Source of the DNA: an uncultured Atopobium sp.
Lineage (GTDB): Bacteria > Actinomycetota > Coriobacteriia > Coriobacteriales > Atopobiaceae
DNA: 6,150 nucleotides
NCBI GenBank assembly: GCA_916720465.1
Contig: CAKARF010000055.1
Location: 1-6,150 of the forward strand
Direction: 5' to 3'
Shown here: positions 1-6,016 of the stretch, in pieces
Layout: each line of letters opens with the position of its first letter
How positions within the stretch are numbered: position 1 is the first letter of the stretch
Notes under the pieces: generated by a model
Seen by the model: only the letters and a program-made list of their open reading frames with translations
Told to the model about the DNA's origin: nothing
The model's database searches: none
Made by a program: the position numbers and the translations under genes

Positions 1-766
1 CGGCCATAAACTTCTGGCGAGTCTCGTCAGTATGGTCAACTTCAACTCCCCCGCCTTTTTTAGCGTATACGACAAGCGACTTGGCAAACATACTAGATTC
101 TCGGTTTGCAGCCATAACGTATTGACGCAGGTTTTTGGGCTCAAAACCAAAGTGGCGAAGCTCGCTACAAAGACGGATGAGCGTAAGGTCCTTACCGTCT
201 ACAAGATCTCTACCATGAGGAGAGCGCTTTAAGGTAATAACGCCTGCCTCGGAAAGCTGGCGTACAAAGCCTACAGAGCATCCCACTATATCTGGAATGC
301 GATCAATAGCGTGATATTTCTGAACAACCTCAGGGTCATCCACAGGCACCACAATGGCATCAGCATGTGTGGCGCCAAGAATTGCCTGAGATACTTGCTT
401 TCCATCAAGCTGAGGTTGAGCCTGGCGAGAAAAACTTTGAGCTTCAGGTGTAGCCTGAGCATCAGGTACGCTAGCCTCATCAGACTGAACCTGGACCTGT
501 TGTTCAGCTTCAGGGTTTTTATCTTGTCTATCAAGCTCTTCTTTAATAACTGAGAGCGGCATAAAACGGCTTTTCTGCAGATACAGAATAGTCTCAAGAC
601 GCTTAACATCTTTCTGGGAATACAGACGATAACCACCAGTAGTTCTGGTGGGAGTAAGTAAGCCCTCATCCTGCAGGTATCTAACTTTAGAAACACTCAA
701 GTCAGGATAGAGAGTCTGTAATTTCTTGACTACTTTACCAATGGTAAGAAAGCCTGAATCAGCCAT
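1..766 (-). CDS. ftsR: MerR-family transcriptional regulator, FtsR-like (3' end outside window)
   Basis: A DNA-binding regulator of the MerR superfamily, of the two-part kind called FtsR (Rv1828 in Mycobacterium, an activator of ftsZ in Corynebacterium). 255 residues are visible and no stop is reached at the left edge; family members are about 250 residues, so little is probably missing. Residues 6-78 form the winged helix-turn-helix, with SKVRYLQDEGLLTP (26-39) and GGYRLYSQKDVKRLE (44-58). Residues 81-119 are a low-complexity linker rich in Gln, Ala, Pro and Glu. Residues 128-226 form the second, degenerate MerR-like domain, with FVRQLSEAGVI and the family-typical FGFEPKNLRQYVMAANRE (206-223). 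The start is ATG at 766, with AAAGGA (774-779) seven bases upstream. It follows garA by 17 bases, the same pairing as in mycobacteria. The FtsR assignment rests on domain layout and this neighbour; the regulated genes are not shown by the sequence. Confidence 0.85.
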   Translation of the reverse strand, partial: MADSGFLTIGKVVKKLQTLYPDLSVSKVRYLQDEGLLTPTRTTGGYRLYSQKDVKRLETILYLQKSRFMPLSVIKEELDRQDKNPEAEQQVQVQSDEASVPDAQATPEAQSFSRQAQPQLDGKQVSQAILGATHADAIVVPVDDPEVVQKYHAIDRIPDIVGCSVGFVRQLSEAGVITLKRSPHGRDLVDGKDLTLIRLCSELRHFGFEPKNLRQYVMAANRESSMFAKSLVVYAKKGGGVEVDHTDETRQKFMA

Positions 767-783
767 AAAGCTATCCTTTAACC

Positions 784-1200
784 TTAAGCTGAAACTCTAC
801 TGGTGTGGAAAACCATACGGAAGGTGCCAATCTGAATGGTTGAACCATCACGCAGGGTAGCCTTGTTGATAATGGCGCCATCAACCCAGGTACCATTGAG
901 AGAATCAAGGTCCTCAATAGTTGCGTAACCAAGCGCAAGATTTGAAAGGTCAATAGTGGCATGATTTCTAGAAACTGTCATGTCATTCAAGAAAACGCTG
1001 CTCTTTGGGTCTCTACCAAGAGAAATCTGTGGGAGATTGAGCTCAAAAGTTTGACCAGTCTGTGGTCCCTTAACAATAGTAAGGACAGGATGAGCTGGCT
1101 TTTGTTGAGCCATAAGATCTGGAACCGTAGCGTCAGCTGATGGCATGCGGAAAATCTCTGTTGAGTCTGGTGACTGCTGTTTGATGTCGTCAGTTGACAT
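784..1200 (-). CDS. garA: FHA-domain protein, GarA/OdhI-like phospho-switch
   Basis: A small cytoplasmic phosphothreonine-binding protein of 138 residues, matching the length of GarA/OdhI. The FHA domain spans about 38-134 and keeps its key residues: G62-R63 (SLGRDP), S77-R78-N79-H80 (TVSRNHA) and N102-G103 (SLNGTWV). Ahead of it lies a flexible tail with DSTEIFR (12-18), which lines up with the ETTSVFR phosphorylation motif of mycobacterial GarA, making S13/T14 the likely kinase targets. In that family, Ser/Thr kinases phosphorylate the tail, the FHA domain then binds it intramolecularly, and the protein stops inhibiting 2-oxoglutarate and glutamate enzymes. That mechanism is established in mycobacteria and corynebacteria and only inferred here. 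ATG at 1200 has an excellent Shine-Dalgarno AAGGAG (1206-1211) five bases upstream. It sits between ridA and ftsR and was probably co-transcribed with ftsR. Kinase and target enzymes are not in the window. Confidence 0.88.
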   Translation of the reverse strand: MSTDDIKQQSPDSTEIFRMPSADATVPDLMAQQKPAHPVLTIVKGPQTGQTFELNLPQISLGRDPKSSVFLNDMTVSRNHATIDLSNLALGYATIEDLDSLNGTWVDGAIINKATLRDGSTIQIGTFRMVFHTSRVSA

Positions 1201-1222
1201 GGTTTCTCCTTAATTTGGTTAC

Positions 1223-1252
1223 ATCATAATAATAACGCTTAACGACACGCAA
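1223..1252 (-). promoter_or_regulatory. Possible sigma70-type promoter ahead of garA
   Basis: On the minus strand, TATGAT (1223-1228) matches five of six bases of the -10 consensus. TTGCGT (1247-1252), inside the end of ridA, is a weak -35 at 18-base spacing. The 38-base ridA-garA gap is the widest break in the downstream half of the cluster, so a promoter giving garA-ftsR some independence is plausible. Transcription would start roughly 15 bases before the garA ATG. Identified by eye only. Confidence 0.35.
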
Positions 1253-1619
1253 TGCAGTCCATTTCGATGAGCGCACCAAGTGGCAACGCAGAAACTTCAA
1301 CAACTGCTCGACCAGGTGCAGGAAGAACAAAGTACTGCCTATATATCTCATTTACCTTTGGCAAATCGTTGATATCAGCAAGGTAGATAGTTGTCTGAGC
1401 TACATCAGAAAGCGTGCAGCCTGCCTCTGCCAGAATTGACTGAGCAAGATGGATGACACGTGTAGTCTGTTCTTCAATTCCACCGTCAATAAGCTTCTTT
1501 GGGTCTTCTGCAGAAACCGCAATTTGCCCAGTTACAAAGACTAATCTTCCCGCGGTAGTACCCTGCGAGTATGGTCCCATTGGAGTTGGAACACCTACTG
1601 CATTAATTGCATATTTCAT
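1239..1619 (-). CDS. ridA: RidA-family (YjgF/UK114) enamine/imine deaminase
   Basis: A small cytoplasmic deaminase that hydrolyses reactive enamine/imine intermediates, such as 2-aminoacrylate from PLP-dependent serine/threonine dehydratases, releasing ammonia and the keto acid. At 126 residues it has normal family length and appears intact. Visible signatures are GPYSQG (15-20, Tyr17 lining the pocket), VTGQIAVS (29-36), the strand pair around QTTIYLADINDLPKVNEIY (75-93), R104 in APGRAVVEVSALP, which is the carboxylate-binding Arg of RidA proper, and E119 in LIEMDCIA, the catalytic-water glutamate. These residues favour an active RidA over an Arg-less paralogue. ATG at 1619 overlaps the TGA of the upstream gcvT-like gene (ATGA) and has its own strong Shine-Dalgarno AAGGGGAG (1627-1634) seven bases away, so it is probably translationally coupled. 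The substrate in this organism is inferred from the family. Confidence 0.93.
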   Translation of the reverse strand: MKYAINAVGVPTPMGPYSQGTTAGRLVFVTGQIAVSAEDPKKLIDGGIEEQTTRVIHLAQSILAEAGCTLSDVAQTTIYLADINDLPKVNEIYRQYFVLPAPGRAVVEVSALPLGALIEMDCIACR

Positions 1620-2458
1620 AGAAGATCTCCCCTTGCACCAATGAAATCAGCAGAGGTTCTAAGCAAACCCCAACCTTCAAGTTTATCTTTAGCTAATACT
1701 ACTTTAGTGTTAGTTGCAAGTTCTGAAAACCATGGAAGATATGATTTAAGTCCTTCAATGAGCTGCTTATGTCCAAGAGGATGAACCATCTCAAAAGAGA
1801 GCAGGCTCCTAAAAAGAATTACCGTATGTACTGGTGGAACCATAACCAGATATGCGGGAACTTTCTTGGTTGAAACATTGGCTACAAGAGCTGGGATTGT
1901 CTGGTCAAGCATAAGGTTACATAGTTTAGAGTCCTCTGGGAGTTGTTGTTCTCCCAGGTAATCCATGAGCACCTTTTTTGCCTTTTTACCAGCAAGAAGA
2001 AGTGGCGTGAGTAGCGGAGTTGCATCGTCTAACGACACCTCAGCATAAGGAGCTACACCGTTTTGCTCGACAGAAGCAATGATAGAAAGCCACTCTTCCA
2101 GGACAAGTGAGCGCTCAGAAGCGTCAAGTACCACGTACTCGTTTTGCCCAGATCTGGCGAGAAGACCAATGGAAGACAAAGATCCGTCTCCTGTCAGAGC
2201 GCATTCAAATGAGGTCTCTCCCACCTCAAGCTGTTTACCTGCAAAGACAGCTTCAACAAAATTTTGAGCCACCGCTCCACTTACCAGCGTGTAGCTGATA
2301 CCGCTCAGGTCAACAAGAGCGCAGTCCTTTAGAGCCTCCTCAAGGGGTTTCTCGCCATAGAAAGATTGGGCTAAGTTAAAGCCTTCAGTTGAGGTTGAGA
2401 ATTGTGCTCCAAGATACTCAAGCTCGGTATGAAGGATAGAGCGTTTCTGCTCAGACAT
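1616..2458 (-). CDS. GcvT/YgfZ-like folate-binding-fold protein, probably non-catalytic as an aminomethyltransferase
   Basis: A 280-residue protein resembling the folate-binding domain of glycine-cleavage T protein (GcvT) and its relatives YgfZ and the sarcosine/dimethylglycine oxidases. Alignment by eye to E. coli GcvT places LEEALKDCALVDLSGISYTLVSG (39-61) on the first strand-helix unit, FVEAVFAGKQLEVGETSFECALTGDGS (67-93) on the region leading to the catalytic loop, NEYVVLDASE (106-115) on the following strand, and AYLVMVPPVHTVILFRSLL (202-220) with PLGHKQL (227-233) on the end of the domain. The usual GGxIDD loop carrying the catalytic Asp reads GDGSLSSI (90-97), so both Asp are replaced. 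The YgfZ Cys motif is also absent, and the C-terminal barrel of true GcvT (about 360 residues) is missing; the chain ends at DFIGARGDLL. A folate-binding, non-T-protein role is therefore likelier. Start ATG 2458 overlaps the dacA stop (TAATG) and has GGGAG (2465-2469) six bases upstream; the 3' end overlaps ridA. Function is unknown. Confidence 0.75.
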   Translation of the reverse strand: MSEQKRSILHTELEYLGAQFSTSTEGFNLAQSFYGEKPLEEALKDCALVDLSGISYTLVSGAVAQNFVEAVFAGKQLEVGETSFECALTGDGSLSSIGLLARSGQNEYVVLDASERSLVLEEWLSIIASVEQNGVAPYAEVSLDDATPLLTPLLLAGKKAKKVLMDYLGEQQLPEDSKLCNLMLDQTIPALVANVSTKKVPAYLVMVPPVHTVILFRSLLSFEMVHPLGHKQLIEGLKSYLPWFSELATNTKVVLAKDKLEGWGLLRTSADFIGARGDLL

Positions 2459-3681
2459 TAGTTTCTCCCAAAGAGATACGGAGCAACCGAATACAGGTCA
2501 AAGAGGTTGTAGGCAGGAATAGTCCAAAGCGTAAGGTGCGCCTGCGTCATGGTGGTGCCTACCTGTGCGGAATCCTGAGACCAGTCAGTTGAAGAAACTA
2601 GCTGATTGTTGGATACAGGATAGTTAGGTGAAAGCATAGACGTCTGGTAGGTAAAGTCTTTAGATCCAGGCCAAGCCATATACGTGGTAGAAGTTGATGG
2701 CTTAACTACTGCAGAGAGTAAGAAGTTGTCCTCGCTCGTGCGAATCTGAACAATTTGATCAGCGCGTTGAACACTCACGCGATTGTAATTGCGATAAGCC
2801 CAGTTCATCAGAATGGCTGTATCGTCAAAACGGCCTTGTGTGGTCTCACAGCCAAGTACGCAGGTATACAGCGTAATATTTCCGCGTTTGGAAGCTCCCA
2901 AGAAGGCTGTACCAGAGTCCTCTGCACCTGTTTTAATGCCGAGAAGACCTCGGTAGGTGTCCATAAGGTCATCGGTTGAGTGGAACGTACGCTGCTCCCC
3001 TCCTACCGTTGTGGTGTAAGACCTGGTGTGCACTGCACTTGCGATGAGTGGATAATGCTCGCGCGCATAGCGGCCCATCAGAGCAAGGTCTCGCGCCGTT
3101 GAATAGTGACCATCAGCATCGAGGCCATGTGGGTTCTGAAATTGCGTGTGAGTCATGCCAATTTCAGCAGCTTTCTTATTCATCTGATCAACAAAAGCCT
3201 GCTGAGAGCCAGATACGTTGATAGCAATGTTATAAGCCGCATCGTTTGCCGAATACACCAGCATCATCATAATGAGCTGTCTAAGTGTTGGAGTATCTTC
3301 TGAAGTTAAACCCGCAACCTGAGAGCCTTCTTCAAGATCTGGAACGGTAATCTTGCAGGGTTCATCAAGATTGACGCCCGAATCAAGTGCAACAATTGCC
3401 GTCATAACCTTGGTAATGGATGCCATAGGAAGCTCTTGATCTGGATTTTTGCTCCAGAGAACGTTTCCTTGAGCATCAGTAACAATGGCAGTAGTTGCCT
3501 CGGTAAGTTTTGGCTCATCCGTTACAGAAGACTTGTTAGAAGAGGTATTTTCTGCCAAAACCGTAGTTGCCGGAGCAAAAGGAGCAGCTAAAACAAAAAC
3601 AAGCAGCAAGCTAACAAGAAAAGCCAGCGTCTTATGAGAGAGCTGGCGCAAAGAAACATGGTTGTGCTTAAGGAAAGTCAT
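2458..3681 (-). CDS. dacA: Serine-type D-Ala-D-Ala carboxypeptidase (peptidase S11, PBP5/DacA type)
   Basis: A secreted or membrane-associated low-molecular-weight penicillin-binding protein that removes the terminal D-Ala from peptidoglycan pentapeptides, limiting cross-linking. With the ATG at 3681 it has 407 residues. Residues 1-43 form a signal peptide: a basic start, a hydrophobic core at about 18-36, and a likely cleavage after VLA (41-43). The catalytic domain carries all three penicilloyl-serine motifs, S88-I-T-K91, S144-A-N146 and K250-T-G252, plus the S11 hallmark NPHGLDADGHYSTARDLA (183-200). Residues about 300-407 form a C-terminal region where no convincing amphipathic or transmembrane anchor is seen, so the mode of membrane attachment is unclear. 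A TTG two codons upstream (3687) is in frame, but the Shine-Dalgarno TTAGG abuts it; the spacing suits the ATG. The gene follows pgsA by 12 bases and its TAA overlaps the next start, so it lies inside the operon. Confidence 0.93.
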   Translation of the reverse strand: MTFLKHNHVSLRQLSHKTLAFLVSLLLVFVLAAPFAPATTVLAENTSSNKSSVTDEPKLTEATTAIVTDAQGNVLWSKNPDQELPMASITKVMTAIVALDSGVNLDEPCKITVPDLEEGSQVAGLTSEDTPTLRQLIMMMLVYSANDAAYNIAINVSGSQQAFVDQMNKKAAEIGMTHTQFQNPHGLDADGHYSTARDLALMGRYAREHYPLIASAVHTRSYTTTVGGEQRTFHSTDDLMDTYRGLLGIKTGAEDSGTAFLGASKRGNITLYTCVLGCETTQGRFDDTAILMNWAYRNYNRVSVQRADQIVQIRTSEDNFLLSAVVKPSTSTTYMAWPGSKDFTYQTSMLSPNYPVSNNQLVSSTDWSQDSAQVGTTMTQAHLTLWTIPAYNLFDLYSVAPYLFGRN

Positions 3682-3687
3682 AAACAA

Positions 3688-3692
3688 CCTAA
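3688..3692 (-). promoter_or_regulatory. Ribosome binding site deciding the dacA start
   Basis: The minus strand reads TTAGG here, followed by TTGTTT and then ATG at 3681. The AGG core lies six bases before the ATG but directly against the alternative TTG at 3687, which favours the ATG. The site falls in the short gap just after the pgsA stop, so the two genes are probably translated from one message. Confidence 0.55.
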
Positions 3693-3693
3693 C

Positions 3694-4425
3694 TTATGCT
3701 TGAGTGTTTTTACTATCTTTAACTATTTTAGCCGCTTCACCAGTATAAACAACTGCAGTAATTGCCGAGAAAACAATTCCTATATATACAAAGAAGATAC
3801 CCAGTGCGCTGCTCTCGGAGTTAAGACCTGGAAGCCAGCTGACATTGACCAGACCAAGACCAGATACAACTGGAATGCCTAGAAGAAGCAGGCTAAAACC
3901 AGTCATCAAAAAGGCAGTTGCAGCTTTACCTACAAAGACAACATCAATAGGACGCCTGCGGAATTTACGAACAGCAAGAGCGCCAAGAGTAAGGTAAATG
4001 TCTCGGCCAATAACAAACAGCGGGATCCAGAGAGGAAGCTCTCCAATAATCAAAAGGCCAAGAACGCCTGTGATAAGAAGGACTCGGTCCATGATAGGAT
4101 CCATGATTTTTCCCAGCCAGCTTACGGTTTGTGTTCTACGAGCAATCTGGCCGTCAAGGAAGTCAGTAACAGCTGCAGTTACATAACAGCCAAGCGCTAC
4201 CCAACGATTTCCACCTGTCGAGAAGAGCACAAGAAAGACAATCGTAAGAATCAATCTGCAAAAAGTAATGACGTTTGCAACAGTAAAAATAGCGTTAGAA
4301 GGGTTGTTAGAACTACCAACTGGATCAGTAATAGTTCCTTCTGCCTGCGCCTTTGCTGCATCGGCGTCTGCTGCTTCTTTAATTTGGGATGCTACTTGAT
4401 TAGCTAGCTGCTGCCTAGTTTGCAA
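3694..4425 (-). CDS. pgsA: CDP-alcohol phosphatidyltransferase, probably phosphatidylglycerophosphate synthase
   Basis: An integral membrane enzyme of the CDP-alcohol phosphatidyltransferase family, most likely joining CDP-diacylglycerol and glycerol-3-phosphate to make phosphatidylglycerophosphate. Numbered from the TTG start (243 residues), the signature DxxDGxxARx8GxxxDxxxD is complete: D88, D91-G92, A95-R96, G105, D109 and D113. Several hydrophobic segments follow, at about 52-70, 74-87, 115-142, 170-190 and 209-230. The first 45 residues are an Ala/Gln/Glu-rich soluble extension, longer than in E. coli PgsA. An in-frame ATG at 4452 would add nine residues but has no Shine-Dalgarno; AAGGGGAG at 4433-4440 sits seven bases before TTG 4425, so the TTG is chosen. 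The alternatives are cardiolipin or phosphatidylinositol-phosphate synthases of the same family, which the motif cannot exclude. It is closely followed by dacA, suggesting a cell-envelope operon. Confidence 0.85.
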   Translation of the reverse strand: MQTRQQLANQVASQIKEAADADAAKAQAEGTITDPVGSSNNPSNAIFTVANVITFCRLILTIVFLVLFSTGGNRWVALGCYVTAAVTDFLDGQIARRTQTVSWLGKIMDPIMDRVLLITGVLGLLIIGELPLWIPLFVIGRDIYLTLGALAVRKFRRRPIDVVFVGKAATAFLMTGFSLLLLGIPVVSGLGLVNVSWLPGLNSESSALGIFFVYIGIVFSAITAVVYTGEAAKIVKDSKNTQA

Positions 4426-4432
4426 CGTTTCA

Positions 4433-4440
4433 CTCCCCTT
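4433..4440 (-). promoter_or_regulatory. Strong ribosome binding site deciding the pgsA TTG start
   Basis: The minus strand reads AAGGGGAG, followed by the seven-base spacer TGAAACG and then TTG at 4425. This is one of the best Shine-Dalgarno sites in the window and lies inside the longer reading frame that begins with ATG at 4452, arguing that the nine extra codons are leader sequence rather than protein. Confidence 0.7.
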
Positions 4441-4463
4441 TTTGTAGAACATAACATGCGTCT

Positions 4464-4491
4464 ATTTTAACGTAAGTTGCGCGATAGCAAA
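4464..4491 (-). promoter_or_regulatory. Weak candidate promoter for the pgsA-dacA-ridA cluster
   Basis: The roughly 66-base gap between the M20 peptidase stop and the pgsA TTG is the largest within the leftward gene series. On the minus strand TAAAAT (4464-4469) resembles a -10 box, and TTTGCT (4486-4491) is a poor -35 at 16-base spacing. No hairpin with a T-run follows the peptidase gene, so read-through from upstream is also possible. Confidence 0.28.
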
Positions 4492-5889
4492 TTATTGGCA
4501 CATTTGTTTAACAAAGGACACAAGAACGCGGACGCCCTGAGCATACACGCGTTTCTCGATACGCTCATCAATGCCATGAACGCCGTTTGCCTCATCTTCT
4601 GGCGTTGGCCTAAAGGGACAAATGCGCAGAATAGAATCGCAAATTCCCTCGTAGCGGACAGAATCGGTGCCACCACACACAAAGGACGGAACAAAGGTAA
4701 CGCCTGGATGGCAGTGCTCCATAATGGCTTTGAGCTCTTGATAGCCAGCACCAGCTGGAGAATCAATTCTTCCCGCAGGAGTGGAATGCAAAGCCTCAAC
4801 CTCAATGGAAGGGTCAACCTGGGCTACCACCTGTGTAATGTGTTCAACGGTTTTTTCAACACTCACACCAGGGAGCAGCCTAATGTTGATGGTTGCGCTG
4901 ACATTACCAGGCATAACGTTAGCCGCACTACTTGAACCCTCGAGCATGTTGAAAGCGTACGTGGTGGTTACAAACGGATAAAGTTCCTTGATCTGAGCTG
5001 CGGCAAGAGCAATCTTATCTGCATTGATATCTACGTCATGTACCAGCGAAGCAAAAGGCTCCTCGGTGATTTCTGGCGCAAGAACCTTGAAAGTTTCTTT
5101 AACAATGTCATTAAGCTCAGGTTGAGGTTTAGCCTTAGAAAGAGCGGCAAGCGCGCAGCTCAAATGCTCAAGCGAAGTTCCACCAAACGGATTAGATGAA
5201 TGTCCGCCGTGACCAGTCGCAGTAAGCTTAACGTTCAAGAAGCCCTTTTGCGAGATGCAGATGTCGGCTACGGTAGCCTCAGGCGCACCGTAAGCGCTGC
5301 CATCAAAAAACGTAGTGGTGCCCTCGTCCAGGAGACAAGCTGCACGCATTTCTCGCGAGGCCATGACCTCCGCAAGCTTGGTGGCGCCGTGACTCAAGAC
5401 CTCCTCATCCTCGCCAAATGCCAGGTAGATAGAGCGCCTTGGCGAGAAGCCCTGTGAAAGCAGATACTCAAGTGCTTCAAGCTCACCCATGAGCATGTCT
5501 TTGATATCAAGCGCGCCACGTCCCCAAATGTAGGTGTCATCGACATCTCCACCAAAGGGATCGTGCGTCCATGCGTCTTCTGTACCAGGCACAACAGGAA
5601 CAACATCCTGGTGAGCAATAAGCATAAGAGCTGGAAGCTCTTGATTGGATCCTGGAATCTCAATGAGGAGCGAGTGGCCTACCACTTCAACGTTAGAGGC
5701 TGCGGTCATAACATACGGAAAGCTATCAACAATGTGCTGTTGAAGACCGCCAAACTGAGACCAATCGGTTGTCTCTGCGTTGGTATACACCGTCTTAAAA
5801 GATAGCGCCTTTGCAAGTCTCTCAGACATTGCCTCTATGTTGAGCTCTGGATATTCATCCTCGTGAGCAAAGTGGTCGTAAATATTCAT
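4492..5889 (-). CDS. M20-family metallopeptidase (carboxypeptidase S/PM20D1-like)
   Basis: A probable cytoplasmic di-zinc amidohydrolase of 465 residues cleaving peptides or N-acyl amino acids; no signal peptide is seen. The M20 site is complete: H93 and D95 in LIAHQDVVPV, bridging D128 in GRGALDIKD, catalytic E162 and ligand E163 in FGEDEEV, D188 in LLDEG, and H438 in GVHGIDER near the C terminus. The inserted dimerisation/lid domain runs about 215-340 and includes GHGGHSSNPFGG (226-237). The sequence style (AHQDVVPV, GEDEEV.SHGA) is closest to yeast carboxypeptidase S and mammalian PM20D1, rather than to DapE, ArgE or PepT; the substrate cannot be told. ATG 5889 has AGAGG (5893-5897) only three bases upstream, a rather tight spacing. 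It is the first gene of the leftward series and diverges from the HAD gene. The gap to pgsA makes operon membership uncertain. Confidence 0.92.
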   Translation of the reverse strand: MNIYDHFAHEDEYPELNIEAMSERLAKALSFKTVYTNAETTDWSQFGGLQQHIVDSFPYVMTAASNVEVVGHSLLIEIPGSNQELPALMLIAHQDVVPVVPGTEDAWTHDPFGGDVDDTYIWGRGALDIKDMLMGELEALEYLLSQGFSPRRSIYLAFGEDEEVLSHGATKLAEVMASREMRAACLLDEGTTTFFDGSAYGAPEATVADICISQKGFLNVKLTATGHGGHSSNPFGGTSLEHLSCALAALSKAKPQPELNDIVKETFKVLAPEITEEPFASLVHDVDINADKIALAAAQIKELYPFVTTTYAFNMLEGSSSAANVMPGNVSATINIRLLPGVSVEKTVEHITQVVAQVDPSIEVEALHSTPAGRIDSPAGAGYQELKAIMEHCHPGVTFVPSFVCGGTDSVRYEGICDSILRICPFRPTPEDEANGVHGIDERIEKRVYAQGVRVLVSFVKQMCQ

Positions 5890-5918
5890 GGACCTCTACT
5901 AATCTCGTAGTTTTAAGT

Positions 5919-5937
5919 TAATAACGTAATAATAACG
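5919..5937 (+). repeat. Tandem TAATAACG octamers, 11-base period (possible operator)
   Basis: TAATAACG occurs at 5919-5926 and again at 5930-5937, start to start 11 bases, about one helical turn. The first copy is embedded in GTTAATAAC (5917-5925), an odd-centred palindrome with four-base arms. The location, between divergent starts and 18-48 bases upstream of the peptidase gap's centre, fits a regulator site, but the AT-rich composition makes a chance origin possible. Confidence 0.35.
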
Positions 5938-5966
5938 GCAATTTTTATGCGTTTCTCTACTCTTGC

Positions 5967-5975
5967 TGGTAGAAT
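5967..5975 (+). promoter_or_regulatory. Extended -10 promoter candidate for the HAD gene
   Basis: TG-G-TAGAAT matches the extended -10 pattern (TGnTATAAT with one mismatch). The expected start near 5982 would give a leader of about 35 bases holding the GGGAG ribosome site. No good -35 is seen 16-19 bases upstream, which is tolerated by extended -10 promoters. Confidence 0.42.
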
Positions 5976-6016
5976 TAACAAAACACTCATTTAGCACACG
6001 AATCTTGGGAGCCCTG

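Larger units (their letters stand above)
5890..6016. promoter_or_regulatory. Divergent intergenic region between the M20 peptidase and HAD genes
   Basis: A 127-base AT-rich region that must hold the start signals for both directions. Rightward, an extended -10 (TGG then TAGAAT, 5967-5975) lies about 40 bases before the HAD start, without a recognisable -35. Leftward, the sequence at 5911-5940 is very AT-rich, but no hexamer pair at proper spacing stands out. It also contains the tandem repeat listed separately. No terminator hairpin was seen. Confidence 0.5.

Noticed and set aside
311..553. Plus-strand open frame of 80 codons inside ftsR
   Set aside because: Antisense to a conserved gene, with no supporting signals.
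286..696. A 136-codon minus-strand open frame overlapping the MerR gene
   Set aside because: It lies in another frame of ftsR, has a Leu/Arg-rich composition typical of an out-of-frame reading and no ribosome site, while the ftsR frame has clear domain matches.
4470..4495. Possible terminator hairpin after the M20 gene (TTGC...GCAA)
   Set aside because: The stem is only four base pairs and no T-run follows, so it is not a convincing intrinsic terminator.
4467..4817. A 116-codon minus-strand frame in the M20 3' region
   Set aside because: The M20 frame carries the last metal ligand (VHGIDER) through this stretch, so there is no frameshift and this is a shadow frame.
4477..4935. A 152-codon plus-strand open frame opposite the M20 peptidase
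   Set aside because: Antisense shadow of a strongly supported gene; no ribosome site or family resemblance.
5890..6016. Riboswitch or small RNA in the divergent gap
   Set aside because: The leaders are too short and AT-rich, and no conserved stem structure or T-box-like element is visible.
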